Source of the DNA: Isochrysis galbana
Taxonomy: Eukaryota; Haptophyta; Isochrysidales; Isochrysidaceae
Reading direction: 5' to 3'
DNA length: 64,000 nucleotides
Assembly: GCA_018136815.1 (NCBI GenBank)
Contig: CM030931.1
Coordinates: 857,511 to 921,510 of the forward strand
Shown here: positions 62,063 through 64,000 of the stretch, one piece after another
Position numbering within the stretch: the stretch's first letter is position 1
Layout of the letters: each line of letters opens with the position of its first letter
Notes under the pieces: generated by a model
Databases searched by the model: none
Told to the model about the DNA's origin: nothing
Seen by the model: the letters and a program-made list of their open reading frames with translations, nothing else
Translations under genes and position numbers: made by a program

Positions 62063-63545
62063 TCACAAGTACTCCTGCAGCTTCCACATCAGCGCGGCGG
62101 CCGCAACGCCGACAGCACCGCTCGTTCCAATGCCGCATGCCTCGACCGCCTCTTTGGCGAGCTCCAGCCATGCCACGTAGAGCATCGCGCCCGCGGCGAA
62201 GCCCAAGCCAGCAGGCTAAAATGATAGGGAAGCGGGCAAGGGGAGTAGAGATGAGGTCAAGCAGCCCTACATAAAGTCCGCCATGGACCATATTCATGAT
62301 TCCCGGTGATTTTGTGAGCAACGTATTCCCAATATGAAAAGTGTGGGCCGATGCAGTCTAAACGTGGGGCCTGCTCGCACCTGCAGCACAACGAACTCGT
62401 CCACAAACATAAAGCCGGCCATTGCCATGATTGGCTGGGGTAACGAGGTGAGCACGCTCCATAGGGCAGCCCCGAGCACTGACATACCACGGCTCACCTG
62501 AGTAAAGCATAGGGCAAGCGAGTGTCGATCGCTGGTAAGACGTTCGTGAAACTAATGACTCGCCCGAGGCCGGCTGAGCCGATATGCGGGGTTTGTGAGA
62601 AGAGTGCAGAAGCAATAGGCGCTGAAGAAAGGCCCTTTAGTTGCAAAGAGACTGCCAGCACGCAGCGTACACACAACATATTGTGTCCGCGCTCATCTCA
62701 ACCTCCAAGGCCATATGTGGCAGGAATATGGCGCACACCAAGACAACTGAGACAGCGAATCCTTCAGGCACATTGTGCACGGCCAAGGTTGTGGTGACGA
62801 GCATCCCGAGCTGTGGCGGGCTCGAGCCTCCAAAGGAGACGCCAATGCCAATGCCTTCACTAAAGGAATGCATCGTCATCACGACGATAATCAGCAACGC
62901 CTGGCGCACGTTAACACCATCCATGATCCCGATCGAGACGTCGTCGACCCCTTGCAGGACACGCTGCGAGAGAACCACAGACAGCACTCCGACTAGCACG
63001 CCAACTGCCACGGCTTGCGCAGGTGTACATGCTGTACCGGGCAACGGCGGGAGCCCCAAACCCTCAAACAGCAGCGCTGCGCTGGCAGACGTCATCATGC
63101 CCGCCGCAACGGCATTGGAGACACCGAGCAAGTGGTCCGAGATGCCTGTGTCGTGAGAAGGGCAAGAGTTGTATTGGTCAGTGGAACAAGCTGATGGCGA
63201 GATGCGGCTTTGGACTCGAGGGCAATCAAGGCACAGAGAGCGCCCAAGAGGCGATCAAAGAGCGCAGTAGTGTAGAACATTTCGTACGGACACGCCGCTC
63301 GCTCGGCGCTGGCACGGCTAGGGCTCGGACTCTCCTTTGACGAAGAGCATTGGCAGCGCTCCGAGGCCCGTAGAGAGCATTGTGACCCAACCGAACCACC
63401 AGACCTGACTCCTTGTTGGCCCGTCGGCGAGGGGTGTGGAGTAGGCTCTATGTGCGGCGAAGACCGAGGCGCCGAGCAGCAGCGCGCTCAGGCAGAGCTG
63501 CAGTGCCCATGGCTGCGGAGAGCGCTCCGACGTGCTGGCGCTCAT
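62063..63545 (-). CDS. ZIP-family (GufA-like) metal transporter
   Basis: Zinc/iron-type divalent metal uptake into the cytosol, by family. Exons 63545-63335, 63145-62703, 62497-62381 and 62215-62063 give 307 aa with consistent phase. Eight TM segments fit the ZIP fold. Signatures: WFGWVTMLSTGLGALPMLFV, HLLGVSNAVAAGMMTSAS, the TM4 metal site MHSFSEGIGIGVSF, the TM5 site VHNVPEGFAV, then SVLTSLPQPIMAM and PAGLGFAAGAMLYVAWLEL. The metal-binding His/Glu of TM4-5 are all present. Introns 2 and 3 are GT-AG. Intron 1 needs donor GAGAGT (GA-AG) to keep frame, which is unusual. An ATG far upstream in frame would add a basic N-terminus; 63545 fits the TM1 position better. Confidence 0.82.
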
Positions 63546-63559
63546 CGCAGCAACACCGA

Positions 63560-64000
63560 GGCCATCCGCCGTGAAGCTTTCTTCCTCCCCTCGCGAGCGA
63601 GAAAGATTCTGTAAGCAGGCGAGTTTTCTTCTCTTTCGCACCTTCTCGCCCTCTCGCCACGAGCTCCGCGCGAGGTCCAACAGGTCGTTTTTTTTTCTCG
63701 CCCGCTGTGCCACCCTTCCCTCGCGCCCCCCCCCGCCACTTTTCGCTGGCCGATCTCAATACATCTGCCTCGTCTCCTGGGTGATGAGATGACACAGCCC
63801 ATACTCGTACTCGTACTCCTACCCCCTACTTTACACCTATCTATACCCTGAAGCCGGCAGGCAGGTGTTGCTTGGAATAAATCTACGCGCTTCGCTCATC
63901 GTGGATCTCTCGTTCCGCTCGTCGCCCTCGCCCTCGCGGTCGTCTCGCCAGCCCTCCGTTCTCCGTACTCCCTAAGGTCTAACGGGGGAGAGGGGGGAGG
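63560..64000. other. Upstream of ZIP gene, nothing coding
   Basis: Contains T- and C-rich stretches (63688-63696, 63726-63738) and CTCGTACTCGTACTC repeats at 63800. Probably the 5'UTR and promoter of the ZIP gene. No gene recognised. Confidence 0.4.

Overview
The window looks like nuclear DNA of a flagellated, probably photosynthetic microbial eukaryote (a haptophyte-, pelagophyte- or dinoflagellate-like alga; the lineage is inference). It is GC-rich. Several genes have short GT-AG introns whose phases join into conserved proteins (SLIP-GC-like GTPase, TEL2, carboxylesterase, QueF, ZIP transporter). There is a glycerate kinase of photorespiration and a CCDC77-type coiled-coil protein linked to centrosome or cilium biology. 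There are no operons, no rRNA or tRNA that I could recognise, and no CRISPR.

Layout. 0-1.4 kb: retroelement pieces. 1.7-4.9 kb: SAM + dynamin-like GTPase (minus). 5.5-10 kb: tandem repeats, ankyrin-like and LRR fragments, and a cysteine-rich coding remnant interrupted by a LINE (LINE A). 10.9-17.2 kb: coiled-coil protein, hAT-like MITE, TEL2. 17.4-21.3 kb: retroelement tail, 68-aa gene, carotenoid cleavage oxygenase, tandem repeats. 22-25 kb: complete non-autonomous retroelement (SINE E) and a HEAT-like protein. 25.6-30.5 kb: GC minisatellite, CT tract, coiled-coil gene, carboxylesterase B. 30.6-40.6 kb: a nest of LINE copies around one small membrane-protein gene. 41-46.3 kb: bZIP-like protein, GA/CT-rich DNA, 19-bp minisatellite, ankyrin protein. 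47.3-48.4 kb: glycerate kinase. 48.8-55 kb: more retroelements and QueF. 55.8-58.3 kb: CCDC77-like gene. 58.4-61.3 kb: retroelements and a TTAA-flanked MITE. 62-63.5 kb: ZIP metal transporter.

The most unusual content is one retroelement superfamily with about twenty copies or fragments here. Two LINE lineages (A and B) and matching non-autonomous elements (SINE-like E and C) share a common design. The sense strand starts CAAC and folds at once into a small hairpin. A second hairpin follows, starting at an ATGG that is the start codon in the LINEs. The sense 3' end is a run of 7-10 T, not A, abutting the target-site duplication. The first hairpin exists in at least four stem versions whose two arms change together while a TTAT (or AA/AAA) loop stays, which suggests a selected RNA or DNA structure. 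Matched target-site duplications fix both ends for several copies, reveal nested insertions (one SINE-like element lies inside the 5' hairpin of a LINE), and show internally deleted LINEs that kept both termini. The host genes are otherwise ordinary housekeeping loci, except for an intron-containing QueF, normally a bacterial queuosine-pathway enzyme.
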